From a virus, in IMG/VR virus record IMGVR_UViG_3300027847_002504, positions 1-64,000 of that record: a stretch of DNA of 64,000 nt; one strand, 5' to 3'. Below are positions 19,008 through 28,303 of this stretch, one piece after another. Position 1 is the first letter of the stretch. Every line of letters starts with the position of its first letter. Under the pieces are notes generated by a model. That model did not search any database. It saw only the letters and a program-made list of their open reading frames with translations, and had not been told where the DNA came from. Both the position numbers and the translations under genes were made by a program.

Positions 19008-20141
19008 TTATTTAAAAGTTTCAATCTTGTTCTTAAGTTCGGCAAATCTCTTTTTCATATATTCATACCGGCCCTGTTGAATTTTGTTCACCTTGTGGAC
19101 ATCGTGAAGGCTCACTGCTCCGTGAAATTGTAGAAACAAAAAGTAGGCTTGAATTGTGTCAAAAATCTCTGCCCTTTTCTCCAATGCCCTGCGATGAGTT
19201 TCGCCTTCAAAATCCCCTTCCATTTGGGAAAGTAGCTTTGGCATCGATCTGTCTTTCAATGCGCGTTCGCTTTTTTCAGATGTCCAATCTCTACCATGGA
19301 ATGCTCTGACGTGCTCACAAGTTTCGGACATGAACAAATATTTTATATTGAAGCTTTTCTCATCAGACGTTACAAAGTTCTCTGGTGGTCTCCACCTTTT
19401 CATAGCCGTGTTACTTCTGTAAATTGACTGGTGAACACCGGTCCATAATTGAGATGGTAGAACCATCAACCTATGCTTGATCTTGTTCTTCAAGAAAACT
19501 ATATTCATTGTCTCAAGGTCGCCCGTGAATGGCCAAGTGTTGTCCATCCCCATTTTTCCCCTATGATTAAAAATATCCATAAATAAGTAGTCATATTTCT
19601 TCATGTCGATAAATGTTGGGACATTACAAATGAATTTTCCATCAAACGTACATTCCTCAAACACCGGAGACTTTTCACCGGTCTTTTCATCAGCATATGC
19701 TGGGGCCGTGCCTTGGGTTACATCAGTCTTGTAATTTCTAACGACGTTGTCATTTGTTCCAATGATCAAATCGGTAGCTGCTGCGATCTCAAAATACTCC
19801 TTGATACCAGACGCTAAGAAAATATCAGTGTCAATAAAACAGATTGATCTATATTCTTTTCCGATCTCAGACATTATTTTATATCTATAGTATTTAACTG
19901 TCATAACCTTACCGGCATTCTTGTCCTCTTCGAGGGGCTCAATGGTCACAAATCTAACCTTAGTCTGAAGGTCTTTTGTTTTCTCTTCCATCATCTTTAC
20001 ATATTCCGGTGGCAAGTCAAAATGCATTACTACAAATTCTGCATATTTCCCAACGCCAAATAATTCGGCGCTGTTATAGAGTGCGTTAAATAGATGCGCA
20101 TAGTTTTCGGTTAAACTAAGAAAAATAGCATATGGTTTCAT
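19008..20141 (-). CDS. GT8-like glycosyltransferase
   Basis: 377 residues. I-C-F-I-D-T-D-I-F-L-A-S-G contains the D-x-D metal site at the position expected in GT8-like enzymes; N-V-P-T-F-I-D-M and G-D-L-E-T-M-N further support a GT-A fold. In the glycosylation operon. Donor and acceptor unknown. Confidence 0.65.
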   Translation of the reverse strand: MKPYAIFLSLTENYAHLFNALYNSAELFGVGKYAEFVVMHFDLPPEYVKMMEEKTKDLQTKVRFVTIEPLEEDKNAGKVMTVKYYRYKIMSEIGKEYRSICFIDTDIFLASGIKEYFEIAAATDLIIGTNDNVVRNYKTDVTQGTAPAYADEKTGEKSPVFEECTFDGKFICNVPTFIDMKKYDYLFMDIFNHRGKMGMDNTWPFTGDLETMNIVFLKNKIKHRLMVLPSQLWTGVHQSIYRSNTAMKRWRPPENFVTSDEKSFNIKYLFMSETCEHVRAFHGRDWTSEKSERALKDRSMPKLLSQMEGDFEGETHRRALEKRAEIFDTIQAYFLFLQFHGAVSLHDVHKVNKIQQGRYEYMKKRFAELKNKIETFK

Positions 20142-20155
20142 CTGTTTTTATCCTT

Positions 20156-21787
20156 TTATTTTGCCAACGAGACAACCTGCGTGTCTTTTGGCGCGGTTTT
20201 ATTTACTTCCGGGTCATACGAATATCTCTTTCGATCATCATCATAAAAAATGTTATACAATTCTATTCTCCTGATAATGTCTTCTGGAGTTATAATGTGC
20301 ATACAATAAGGGACCACTTCTTTGTAATCATCAACGGTGACATTGTGACACAAGTTTGAAGAGTCTTTTTCGTCCCCATCCCCAATGGGGACCGTTCTGC
20401 TCTTCCAGCATCCGCCGATTTGACAACAAGGTAACGCTCCGCATGTGTGTACAAACTGATGGTTTGTGTGTGCCTGCCATCCAGATGGCTCCCTTCCCCC
20501 AGCAACAATAACGCACGGTCTTTCCATTTGACCATTGCACGTTCCGGGTTTAACCGGAATCGCTGCTGCCAGCACCATCGGATAGCTAACTGGCGTTAAC
20601 ACACCACTTGAAGCCCAAACCAATCTAATCAATTTTCTATCATCTGTTTTTCCAATAAGATCGATTACGCCATTAAGTTTTGGGTGGATATGATCTTCGT
20701 GTCCAATTTGAACAAAATTTATCTTCCCCTTAAAATGATCAACTACCGCCTGGAATTTCCCGCTCCCCCAGAACTTCGCAGTGAAATCCAACTTGTGTCC
20801 CGCATCAATAACCCAAAATGGCGCGTTAGGGTCTAATCCATATTCCTTGAACCATGTTGTTCTTTCGGTCCAGGCGTAGATATCTTCTTGTGGTCTGATA
20901 TGAATATCACCCTTTCCAAGTCTGTTTTTTATACTCACCCCCAAGGCGCGTTCTATTTCTTCCGTGAACGCTTCAGTAAAATGATACGGGCCTTGATTAG
21001 ACTGCTGAATAAGATCGTACCCAAACTGGTGTACTGTTACGTCCGGGTCATCAGGATTAAGTCTTTCTATATCCTTATCATAAAATTGTTTTCCGAATTG
21101 AACATTTGGGTTTCCTTCCCAAATACTCATTGATGTCGTGTCAACGTCAATTATGTATTTATCTGGGTAACACGCCATCAAATCTCTGACCGCCGCTGTT
21201 AGCATCACAATATCGCCAGGTCCTTGATGGTTCTTAAATATGTGCTTTTCTTTTTTTATTAAGTGAGCATACTTCTCGGAATTATCTATAGGAGCCTCAG
21301 GGCCTTTCTTTTCTATTTTCTCGGTTGGTAGAGACTTCCTTTGGGGCACAGCCCCCCTGACTATTTGTTTGTTAGACTCAGGGGCTTTCTCGGCCATTAA
21401 GTTCTTATACTTGAAAGGAGTCATTTCATTTGACTCAAGATTTATCCATTTCTTACTAATAGCCACGATCTTCTTTCTACCAAGAATTTCAAAAACTTGA
21501 TTTTGCGCTTTCTTGGGGGCCTTTTTTAACTCGCAGACAAAGGTCTTCAAAAGTGGGCGACCTTTGGAGTTGGCCTTACATGGGTCGCTATTTTCTTTTT
21601 CAATATCCGCTGATAGATCGGCCCATTTCTGAAAAGAATTTTTGAAATATTTACCAAGGTTTGGCTTTTCCTTTATCTTTTGAAGTATTCCCTCATTGAG
21701 ATTTGAAGGAGAGAGTAGGGTTGATGGGCTTGGCCTGTTTGACAGGATCTCCACCTTCGGGGTCTTTTCTTTGAGATTGTCGTTCAT
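20156..21787 (-). CDS. GT9/heptosyltransferase-like glycosyltransferase with long N-terminal extension
   Basis: 543 residues. From about residue 185 the protein reads like an ADP-heptose:LPS heptosyltransferase (GT-B): G-P-G-D-I-V-M-L-T-A-A-V near the start of the domain, then Q-I-G-H-E-D and L-V-W-A-S-S-G-V-L-T-P-V-S. The first 180 residues are low-complexity, Lys/Pro-rich. A Cys-rich patch (C-G-A-L-P-C-C-Q-I-G-G-C) near the C-terminus is unusual. May use the ADP-heptose-type donor suggested by the genes at 45410 and 55235. Confidence 0.7.
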   Translation of the reverse strand: MNDNLKEKTPKVEILSNRPSPSTLLSPSNLNEGILQKIKEKPNLGKYFKNSFQKWADLSADIEKENSDPCKANSKGRPLLKTFVCELKKAPKKAQNQVFEILGRKKIVAISKKWINLESNEMTPFKYKNLMAEKAPESNKQIVRGAVPQRKSLPTEKIEKKGPEAPIDNSEKYAHLIKKEKHIFKNHQGPGDIVMLTAAVRDLMACYPDKYIIDVDTTSMSIWEGNPNVQFGKQFYDKDIERLNPDDPDVTVHQFGYDLIQQSNQGPYHFTEAFTEEIERALGVSIKNRLGKGDIHIRPQEDIYAWTERTTWFKEYGLDPNAPFWVIDAGHKLDFTAKFWGSGKFQAVVDHFKGKINFVQIGHEDHIHPKLNGVIDLIGKTDDRKLIRLVWASSGVLTPVSYPMVLAAAIPVKPGTCNGQMERPCVIVAGGREPSGWQAHTNHQFVHTCGALPCCQIGGCWKSRTVPIGDGDEKDSSNLCHNVTVDDYKEVVPYCMHIITPEDIIRRIELYNIFYDDDRKRYSYDPEVNKTAPKDTQVVSLAK

Positions 21788-21807
21788 TAAGTTCTACCTA
21801 AGTTGTA

Positions 21808-22058
21808 TTACCATTTACCTATTGGGCACCCTTCTGTATCAAAAGGGATCTTATTGGGAATTCTACACCCACATTCATAACAACGCATTGATTCTTTGTC
21901 TAATCTGTCACAGGATGAACAGATACTTGTCCTCATATCTTTTGTTTCAGAATCGACAAACACATCATCCCCGTCCGCAAGCGTGGCGATCACTCTGCCC
22001 ACGGCTGTGGCCAGGTTTGTTCCCTGCTTTATTAATGAGGGGAATTTTTTTTTACCAT
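21808..22058 (-). CDS. Cys-rich zinc protein, paralogue of 22052, one frameshift
   Basis: C-S-S-C, C-Y-E-C-G-C and terminal C-P-I-G-K-W match the C-terminus of the upstream neighbour. The ATG at 22058 overlaps that gene's stop, but the frame needs one more A in the A9 run at 22045-22053. Reconstructed length about 83 residues. Probably a structural zinc ribbon; partner unknown. Confidence 0.55.
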
Positions 22059-22510
22059 TTTCCAATTGGACATGTTTCCGTTTGAAGTTTGTTTTTCCAT
22101 TTGCTGACACATCCGCAAACTGTGCATCTATTTTTCTTAAACTTATCACACCCTTTACAGATCTCCATCCTTCTATTATACTCTTCGTCTGAAACTTTGA
22201 CTTTCTTCAGAGAGACAACCTGCTTGGCAAGCTTACTCGCTGCCACAGCCGCATTTTTTGCCTGAGTAATTTTGGATGGCATCTTTGCTTCTTCTGGCTT
22301 CTTCTCTTTTTTTGGACTTGCCGCCGCTTTATTTTTTTCCTTCGGTTTATTTTCGTCAAGGTTTTCACTTGTTTTGCCAAACGGACACTCGAAATTATCG
22401 TCATCCCCATCAAAGGTTCTAACTATAGATTGTCTGAATTGAAGATCGGTTCTACATGCTTTGCAATGCGATCTGCTCGTGCAATGAACTGATTTGAAGA
22501 ATTTGTCCAT
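22052..22510 (-). CDS. Cys-rich zinc-ribbon protein with Lys/Ala linker
   Basis: 152 residues: an N-terminal C-x(4)-C-x2-C region, a Lys/Ala/Pro-rich middle (about 55-100) and a C-terminal C-K-G-C...C-T-V-C-G-C...C-P-I-G-K-W module. The same C-terminal module ends many phage proteins of unknown role. First gene of the block; its promoter should lie in 22511-22600. Confidence 0.6.
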   Translation of the reverse strand: MDKFFKSVHCTSRSHCKACRTDLQFRQSIVRTFDGDDDNFECPFGKTSENLDENKPKEKNKAAASPKKEKKPEEAKMPSKITQAKNAAVAASKLAKQVVSLKKVKVSDEEYNRRMEICKGCDKFKKNRCTVCGCVSKWKNKLQTETCPIGKW

Positions 22511-22712
22511 TTCTTCCCTTTACATAGGATTATTATTGTTATATCAAGGAATGTGGGTGAAACCAGATGATTTGTAGTTTTTACCGCCATACCATAATTT
22601 TACCTCATTATTCTCAGTTTATCCTCTGGGTCTTGATATTTAGCGTAACAGATGCATGTTAACCGGTTAGGAGGAAAATATCCAAGAAACACTTTTCAAA
22701 TCTGATGGGATC

Positions 22713-23087
22713 TTGAGATATGGCAACAGTTATCGTGCGGCCATTGACATCGACCCGGAAATTTCCCGATATTACAGGGCTTTCATCCCTTACTGGATCA
22801 AGGTTCAACAACCCATGTATCGTCCTCATATCACCGTCGTTAGGGGTAAATACGAGACTCCAACGAACTTGGAAGCGTGGGGAAAGTATGCTGGAAAACG
22901 TTTTTCTTTTGATTATTCAACATATATCAATGAGGACAGGACGTATTTCTGGCTCAGTGTATACTCCGAAGAAATTATGGCTATTCGCGCCGAGTTGGGC
23001 CTCACGGCCCATTTTGACAGATTCAAGAAATTCCACATCACTATCGCCAACAGAAAGGGATTGAGGAACTGGCCATGGCCATCTTGA
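22713..23087 (+). CDS. 2H phosphoesterase-like protein
   Basis: Two H-x-T/S-type motifs, P-H-I-T-V-V and F-H-I-T-I-A, about 70 residues apart, are the catalytic signature of 2H (LigT/CPDase) phosphoesterases, which open 2',3'-cyclic or hydrolyse 2'-5' phosphodiesters in RNA or oligonucleotides. In phages such enzymes can remove host defence signals or repair RNA. Start is uncertain: TTG at 22713 is in frame, but the strong AGGAGG at about 22668 points to a start near 22680 (an ATC/ATA there; possibly a miscalled ATG), and the sequence between looks coding. Confidence 0.7.
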   Translation: MRYGNSYRAAIDIDPEISRYYRAFIPYWIKVQQPMYRPHITVVRGKYETPTNLEAWGKYAGKRFSFDYSTYINEDRTYFWLSVYSEEIMAIRAELGLTAHFDRFKKFHITIANRKGLRNWPWPS

Positions 23088-23138
23088 AGGGTCTTTTAAG
23101 TCTTGTTTTGTATTTATAACAATACAAGGGGTTACATG

Positions 23139-23390
23139 ATGGATTGGTATAAAAAGGCGAAGAGTATTCAGGAAAATGATTCCAAAGACAATCTAACTCT
23201 ACAATTGAATTCAATCGTGTCTTCTTTTCGAAGATTTGGCGGAGATGGGTTTCCTCATTTTAACAAGATGAATAAGTCCGCTATTGTTTTTTTCAACCCC
23301 AGCGAAATGCCGCCGGAAAATATCGACAAGACTATCTCAGAAATCGAATCTATTGAGACTGAGTGGTCAATATCTATTGAGAGTTATTAA
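23139..23390 (+). CDS. Small M-D-W-Y-K-leader protein
   Basis: About 84 residues; starts with M-D-W-Y-K-K-A-K. Two consecutive ATGs (23136, 23139) follow AAGGGG. No other motif. Stop is 1 base before the next M-D-W-Y-K protein. Confidence 0.6.
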   Translation: MDWYKKAKSIQENDSKDNLTLQLNSIVSSFRRFGGDGFPHFNKMNKSAIVFFNPSEMPPENIDKTISEIESIETEWSISIESY

Positions 23391-23391
23391 T

Positions 23392-24147
23392 ATGGATTGG
23401 TATAAATCAGCACAAGAAGAGACTTTTTCTGGATATTTTGACGATGATATTGAAGAGTCGGAAAGTACTCAAAGGATTATCAATATCTTGAATCACTATG
23501 GGAAGACTTTTGAAATAGTTAAATTCCATGAAGCATCTCCTGTTCTGGTATTTGACAACGATCAGTTAATTGACGACTTCAATAAGGATGGTAGCCTACA
23601 GGGATTTGGTGTTTCAATAAAGGACACAAATGAATGGCTTAGTGATATTTCAGATCTGGAGATATATAGTTATATAGCAAGCCCTGAAGAAGATCCGTTT
23701 TGGGACACTGTCGGCGATAATTACAAAGTCTACCACGGGACTACTTCTGACCGATTAAATTCTCTCGTCCATGAGGGGATAGAGCCAAGAAGTGAAAGTA
23801 GGGGGCTCAGTAATAAATGGACTCCAAGTGGGGTCTTCACCTCTCCAGATTACGAAACTGCCGACAGAGACTATGATGCTATTGTAGAAATCGATGTTGG
23901 GAAAATGAAATCGATGGGTGCCGTGCCAGAGGTCGGCGGCGAAGATCCGCTCGAAGGGTACCATAAAAAAGAAGCCCTTGCCCATATGATAGGGGTTGAA
24001 AATTATTACGATGAACAAATAGATGGTGATATGCTTTCGGATGATACTTTGGTTTTCTTTGGGATGATCCCCTCGGAGTGTGTGACGGTTATCAAACCTG
24101 ATCCTTGGACTCCAGATCCCAATTGGGTTTCTGGCGACTCCTATTAA
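23392..24147 (+). CDS. ADP-ribosyltransferase-fold-like protein with M-D-W-Y-K leader
   Basis: 252 residues. Leader M-D-W-Y-K-S-A, an acidic N-terminal half, then Y-K-V-Y-H-G-T-T-S-D-R-L at about 115 and L-V-H-E-G-I-E-P-R, G-V-F-T-S, and an I-V-E-I-D-V strand. H-G-T followed by such elements is the NAD-binding signature of KptA/PARP-like ADP-ribosyltransferase folds. Catalytic Glu not assigned. The ATG at 23392 directly follows the preceding stop. Confidence 0.65.
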   Translation: MDWYKSAQEETFSGYFDDDIEESESTQRIINILNHYGKTFEIVKFHEASPVLVFDNDQLIDDFNKDGSLQGFGVSIKDTNEWLSDISDLEIYSYIASPEEDPFWDTVGDNYKVYHGTTSDRLNSLVHEGIEPRSESRGLSNKWTPSGVFTSPDYETADRDYDAIVEIDVGKMKSMGAVPEVGGEDPLEGYHKKEALAHMIGVENYYDEQIDGDMLSDDTLVFFGMIPSECVTVIKPDPWTPDPNWVSGDSY

Positions 24148-24162
24148 ACCTTGAGGTATCAA

Positions 24163-24555
24163 GTGGGTAATAATTTTTTAGATGATGTAGTTGTACGACA
24201 ACATAACAGTAGATATTGGAAGACCGAAAACATTCTTCGCTACAAAGGTAATCGTGAAACATTTACGGTTCCTAAGGGGACAATTACAGATTTTGCTTCT
24301 ATTCCAAGAATTTTCTGGAATCTCATTCCACCAACGGGGACTTATGCCGCCGCTGCGGTTCTTCACGATTACCTATACGCTACAGGAATTGTGTCGAGAA
24401 AAGATGCTGACGGTATTTTTCGTCGCGCTATGAAATCTTCGGGGACCAAAACCTACCTGAGACTCCTAATGTGGTTCGGGTGCAGGGCCGGTGGCTGGTG
24501 TGCCTGGAGAAAACATAGAAAAAAACGGGCGCATACTGTTGATATCCTGGATTAG
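24163..24555 (+). CDS. DUF1353 phage protein
   Basis: T-V-P-K-G-T-I-T-D-F-A-S-I-P-R, then V-L-H-D-Y-L-Y and F-R-R-A-M are the hallmarks of DUF1353, a family of small phage proteins of unknown function. The GTG at 24163 is preferred (GAGG six bases upstream); TTG at 24151 is possible. Confidence 0.8.
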   Translation: MGNNFLDDVVVRQHNSRYWKTENILRYKGNRETFTVPKGTITDFASIPRIFWNLIPPTGTYAAAAVLHDYLYATGIVSRKDADGIFRRAMKSSGTKTYLRLLMWFGCRAGGWCAWRKHRKKRAHTVDILD

Positions 24556-24609
24556 CGAGCTATAGTACCTCACCAGCTAACAAAAATAACTTAACTTATG
24601 AGGCGTTAT

Positions 24610-24804
24610 ATGACATACATAGTAGGAACATTGAGCCCTGGTATGCCAGGAGGGCACCACACGGATCGTTCCTCTGCAACGATATCTGCGGATCGTTTTG
24701 AAATCCGCGCTGGAGTCTTGGATTTTTTTGACACCCGTGGAAAGATCTTTTCTGCATACTCCGTAGGGCACTGGATAAGTGTTGTAGAAAAAGATGATAA
24801 CTGA
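24610..24804 (+). CDS. Small hypothetical protein
   Basis: 64 residues, no motif. GAGG precedes the ATG at 24610; an upstream ATG at 24598 is in frame. Overlaps the next gene by 11 bases. Confidence 0.5.
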   Translation: MTYIVGTLSPGMPGGHHTDRSSATISADRFEIRAGVLDFFDTRGKIFSAYSVGHWISVVEKDDN

Positions 24805-25105
24805 AGGTCAGCGCCTCTATTACGGCACAGTAATAAAAATAGTTTCGAGCGCCAAAAATCCACGAGAGTATTGGGTCTTAATCAAAAACCACTCTCACAA
24901 AGCACCTCGAAATAGTTTTAGCTTATACATACTCAAGGATCTCAACAAAGGTGAGCTTCACTTGACACATTTTTATCCTAAGGAGTTGATAGAAGCTCTC
25001 CAATCTCTTGATGAGAAAGAGATGAGCTTCGATCTCCCTGACGTAGATTTCGCTGATTACAAACAATTAAATAAAGACGAAAAACCAAAGAGGAAAAAGA
25101 AATGA
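24794..25105 (+). CDS. Hypothetical protein with basic C-terminus
   Basis: 103 residues, ending in a Lys/Arg-rich tail. The N-terminal half is beta-rich. Overlaps neighbours on both sides, so it is in the same transcript. Confidence 0.55.
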   Translation: MITEGQRLYYGTVIKIVSSAKNPREYWVLIKNHSHKAPRNSFSLYILKDLNKGELHLTHFYPKELIEALQSLDEKEMSFDLPDVDFADYKQLNKDEKPKRKKK

Positions 25106-25706
25106 GCAAGGAATCAGTCAATATTATTGTTAATGGAACGAATTCAATGTTGACGCATAATCATCTTTTCGGAGATTGATGATTATGCATTGAAAAATTT
25201 ATCTTCTTATATTGGAAGAAGCCGTGGTTATCTTTGCAACTTTATTGATAATATGAAGGCGACCAACGCAATACTTGGGTTGATCTCATGTCCCGAACAT
25301 TTTTTCGAGCATATGAGAATAATTCTTGATGGTGAAAAAAAGTTTATTGACTTTATGGGTGAAAGCAGCGTCTCTGTTGTCTTTCAAGCTCTTTGTGACG
25401 GCGGTCATATAGATATTGGAGAGGGGTTCTTTGAATGTTGCGAACGATAAGTTAAAGAAGAGTCTGGTGTTACAATAGATAGTGTGGAACAAGTTCGTTT
25501 CACAAATAATATAATGGAGGACGAGGGATTGCATTATGTAACATTGTTCTTCATCGCTAAATGGGACACGAGACAGGCCCCCAAAGATAATGGAAAAGGA
25601 CAAGTACGAAGAATGGAAGTTCTTCCCAATAAACGATCTTCCAGAAGTGATATTTTGCTCCACAAGGGATATTGTTGAAGGTGGGTCCTTGAGCGAATTT
25701 GTATAA
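25102..25706 (+). pseudogene. Nudix hydrolase broken at the catalytic motif
   Basis: A Nudix box is readable across a stop codon: G-H-I-D-I-G-E, seven residues, R-stop-V-K-E-E-S-G-V, where the stop TAA (25448-25450) takes the place of the first Glu of R-E-x-x-E-E. Downstream F-T-N-N-I, H-Y-V-T-L-F-F and W-K-F-F-P-I-N-D-L-P continue the fold to TAA 25704-25706. Two one-base homopolymer changes (T4 near 25167 to T3; C5 near 25580 to C4) are also needed. Intact Nudix enzymes hydrolyse nucleoside diphosphates linked to another group. As written, no full product can be made. Confidence 0.7.
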
Positions 25707-25727
25707 TTACTTGAAACTTGGTTAATT

Positions 25728-27326
25728 ATGGACTGGTACAAAAAAACTTATTTAGAAAAATACTTGACTGCTGATGCGGATAATTCCGACGCCCCTTTTG
25801 TTCAGGCGCAGATTCTTTTGTCGGAAGTGGCAAAGAACATTCCCAATGGGCATGTTCTCAAAGGAAAGTCTTACATCGTTGGCGGAACTGTCAGAGATGA
25901 GATGCTTGGAATTATCCCCAAGGATATCGATGCTGTAATCGAATATCCCGATGGTGGCTTGGTGTTTGGCGATTACGTCACATCGATTCTTGGCTTGAAG
26001 CCCCCTATTGATAAGGGATACGGTGTTTACGCTGTCATATTGAAAGATTTGATATACAAAGGACAGACATACAATGTCGATGGCATTGAGATCGAAGCCG
26101 TTCAAACCAGAAAGGAGCAGTACAGGACCGGAAGTCGTAAACCGGAGGTTGCCTTTGGGACTCTTCAAGATGATGTTATGAGACGGGATTTTACTGTTAA
26201 CTCTCTTTTGAAGAAGATGGAGGCTGGACCTGTTATTTCCCCCGATGTTCTTGCAGAAAAAATATCTAATGGCGACATTGTGGATTTGACCGGAATGGGC
26301 TTGAAGGATATTGAAGATGGAATTATCAGGACTCCGAGCGATCCCAATCCGATCTTTGAGGACGATGCTCTTAGAATGCTTAGGGGTGTCAGATTTGCTG
26401 TTAAGCATGGATGGACTATGACTGACGAAGTGAAAGAGGCGATCAGGAATAATATTCACAATCTCTCCAATACTTCAGCAGAAAGATTTCGTGGTGAAAT
26501 TGACAAAATTGCTGGGTACGGTAAGATGCATGAAGCTATTCCGTTGATGGAAGAGCTTGATCTCCTTGAGCCCATTCTCCCTGAGATGCATGCTTTGATT
26601 GGAGTTGAACAGGATACTGTCCATCACAGTGAAGGGGATGCATACGTCCATACCTTGAAAGTTATTGAGGCTTTGGAAAATGAGAACCCCGATGCTGGAA
26701 TCCATCTTACTTGGGCGGCTATCTCTCACGATTGGGGGAAGGCAGTCACTCAAGAGAGGGTCGATGATAGAATCCATTTCTACAAGCACGAGAAGCATTC
26801 TGGAGATATGATTAAAGAGAGAATGAAGGCTTTGAAGTATCCCAATGACGTTGTCGATAAAACTGTTAAGCTTGTTGATAATCATATGAGAGGACACAGC
26901 GCCGGAGAATGGGGTGACAAGGCCTTTAGACGCTATTACAGAGATATGGACGATGCTTTTGATGACGTTCTTGCTCTTCTCGTCGCGGATGAAGTCTCTT
27001 CAATTCCCGCAGAAGGTGAGCTGAAGAACAATAGTGCGTTGATAAAGAACAGGATGCCTGAGTTAATGATGGAGAAGCTCCCTGAAAAGGGGAAGGACAT
27101 TATTGATGGGCATGAGATCATGAATATGTTGAGAGCCAGAGTTCCTGATATCAAGCCGGGGCGTCATATTGGAATCATCAAAGAAGTTCAGGAAGACATT
27201 ATTCTTGATAATCCGTCTTTGATCGATGAAGATCTTGAAGTCACGAAAGCGAATGTACGATCAGCCTTAGAGGCAGATCCGAGATTCCAGGAAGTTGTGC
27301 AGTCACTTGTTAGCTCACAAGTGTAA
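25728..27326 (+). CDS. cca: CCA-adding tRNA nucleotidyltransferase with HD domain
   Basis: 532 residues. Leader M-D-W-Y-K-K, then the class II nucleotidyltransferase core: G-G-T-V-R-D (52-57), K-D-I-D-A-V carrying the metal-binding D-x-D (66-68), R-R-D-F-T-V-N and the E-R-F-R-G-E helix, followed by an HD-type domain (V-H-T-L-K-V and S-H-D-W-G-K-A). Such enzymes add or repair the 3' CCA of tRNA; the HD part gives phosphatase/phosphodiesterase activity in bacterial relatives. Fits the tRNA cluster at 57.6-62.9 kb. It carries the same leader as several unrelated proteins here. Confidence 0.92.
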   Translation: MDWYKKTYLEKYLTADADNSDAPFVQAQILLSEVAKNIPNGHVLKGKSYIVGGTVRDEMLGIIPKDIDAVIEYPDGGLVFGDYVTSILGLKPPIDKGYGVYAVILKDLIYKGQTYNVDGIEIEAVQTRKEQYRTGSRKPEVAFGTLQDDVMRRDFTVNSLLKKMEAGPVISPDVLAEKISNGDIVDLTGMGLKDIEDGIIRTPSDPNPIFEDDALRMLRGVRFAVKHGWTMTDEVKEAIRNNIHNLSNTSAERFRGEIDKIAGYGKMHEAIPLMEELDLLEPILPEMHALIGVEQDTVHHSEGDAYVHTLKVIEALENENPDAGIHLTWAAISHDWGKAVTQERVDDRIHFYKHEKHSGDMIKERMKALKYPNDVVDKTVKLVDNHMRGHSAGEWGDKAFRRYYRDMDDAFDDVLALLVADEVSSIPAEGELKNNSALIKNRMPELMMEKLPEKGKDIIDGHEIMNMLRARVPDIKPGRHIGIIKEVQEDIILDNPSLIDEDLEVTKANVRSALEADPRFQEVVQSLVSSQV

Positions 27327-27349
27327 TAAGTCACTAAAGTGCCATTTTT

Positions 27350-27366
27350 CCCGCCATAATGGCGGG
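27350..27366. repeat. 17-base palindrome upstream of kptA
   Basis: CCCGCCATAATGGCGGG, 2 bases before the first TAATGGCCATTA site. May be a hairpin or a third binding element sharing the TAATGG core. Confidence 0.5.
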
Positions 27367-27367
27367 A

Positions 27368-27379
27368 TAATGGCCATTA
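27368..27379. promoter_or_regulatory. Operator copy 1, TAATGGCCATTA
   Basis: Perfect 12-base palindrome upstream of the -35 box. An identical copy lies 48 bases downstream. Confidence 0.65.
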
Positions 27380-27390
27380 TAGTATACTAT

Positions 27391-27419
27391 TTGACAAATC
27401 CCGCCAACCCGCTTGTAAT
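27391..27419 (+). promoter_or_regulatory. Promoter of kptA
   Basis: TTGACA (27391-27396), 17-base spacer, TGTAAT (27414-27419). The -10 box overlaps operator copy 2, so binding there should block RNA polymerase. Confidence 0.65.
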
Positions 27420-27427
27420 GGCCATTA
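27416..27427. promoter_or_regulatory. Operator copy 2, TAATGGCCATTA, over the -10 box
   Basis: Second perfect copy of the palindrome. Two copies spaced 48 bases centre to centre would allow looping or cooperative repression. The regulator is not identified in this window. Confidence 0.65.
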
Positions 27428-27470
27428 CGTGTGCTATATTGTCTTCGTAAATACTAAAAATGAAACTACT

Positions 27471-28118
27471 ATGAAAGATTACAATTTGAGTAAAATATTG
27501 AGCTTGGTCTTGAGACACAAGCCGGAAGCGATGGGGATCAAACTTGATGGAGAAGGCTGGACAAGTATTGATTATCTTATCAATAGAATCAATCAGGTTA
27601 AGAAAGCCGGGGCAACCGATGTTACGAGAGCCCAATTCGACAACGTTGTTGACACTAACAATAAGAAGAGATTTGCGGTCAGTGACGATGGTCAAAGAGT
27701 TAGGGCGAACCAGGGACATTCAATAGATGTCGATCTCAATTTGTCACCAACTGCTCCGCCAGATGAATTATTCCATGGGACAAGCCTTGAGGTGTTGTTT
27801 CCAATTATGGGTTCTGGTGTAAGCAAGGGGAAGCGTCAGTATGTTCACATATCTGCGGATATCCCAACAGCAACGAGTGTCGGGCAGCGCCATGGCACAC
27901 CTGTTATATTGCGAATAGATACGAAAGCGATGCGGGATGACGGTGTTAACTTATTCTTGGCGGATAATGATGTTTGGTTAACGGATTTCATTGACCCAAA
28001 ATACATCTCTGGGGTTATTGATAAGAACGGCAAGGGTTATCTTATAAGTGTCGAAGAAACTGTAGTAAATGACGCTGATGATGACGACGATATTTTCGCC
28101 TCAATGTTTGCGGACTAA
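27471..28118 (+). CDS. kptA: RNA 2'-phosphotransferase, KptA/Tpt1 family
   Basis: 216 residues. L-S-K-I-L-S-L-V-L-R-H-K-P-E is the N-terminal signature of Tpt1/KptA, with G-W-T-S-I-D next and L-F-H-G-T-S-L in the ADP-ribosyltransferase half, then Y-V-H-I-S-A-D and the R-x-H-G-T-P segment. These enzymes remove a splice-junction or repair 2'-phosphate from RNA with NAD, giving ADP-ribose 1'',2''-cyclic phosphate. The role fits the RNA ligase at 37743. The ATG at 27471 is chosen over an upstream GTG. Regulated by the palindrome pair upstream. Confidence 0.9.
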   Translation: MKDYNLSKILSLVLRHKPEAMGIKLDGEGWTSIDYLINRINQVKKAGATDVTRAQFDNVVDTNNKKRFAVSDDGQRVRANQGHSIDVDLNLSPTAPPDELFHGTSLEVLFPIMGSGVSKGKRQYVHISADIPTATSVGQRHGTPVILRIDTKAMRDDGVNLFLADNDVWLTDFIDPKYISGVIDKNGKGYLISVEETVVNDADDDDDIFASMFAD

Positions 28119-28165
28119 CAGGAATGGTGCCATCCTCTGTTGAAAGAGTCTATATAGGAGGCCTT

Positions 28166-28303
28166 ATGGATTGGTACAAAAAATACATTGAAGCTGGGAA
28201 GAAGAAAAAGAAGAAAAAGAAGAAAAAGCAGCCGAAGATTCCACCAAGTGGGAAGTTAGACACTCAAATATTCCCTAATAAGAAGCCGCCTTACACGTTA
28301 TAG
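28166..28303 (+). CDS. Tiny basic protein with M-D-W-Y-K leader
   Basis: 45 residues: M-D-W-Y-K-K-Y followed by a run of ten lysines and a Pro-rich end. TAGGAGG precedes the ATG. The leader plus polylysine looks like a small DNA- or RNA-condensing internal protein; this is inference. Confidence 0.65.
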   Translation: MDWYKKYIEAGKKKKKKKKKKQPKIPPSGKLDTQIFPNKKPPYTL

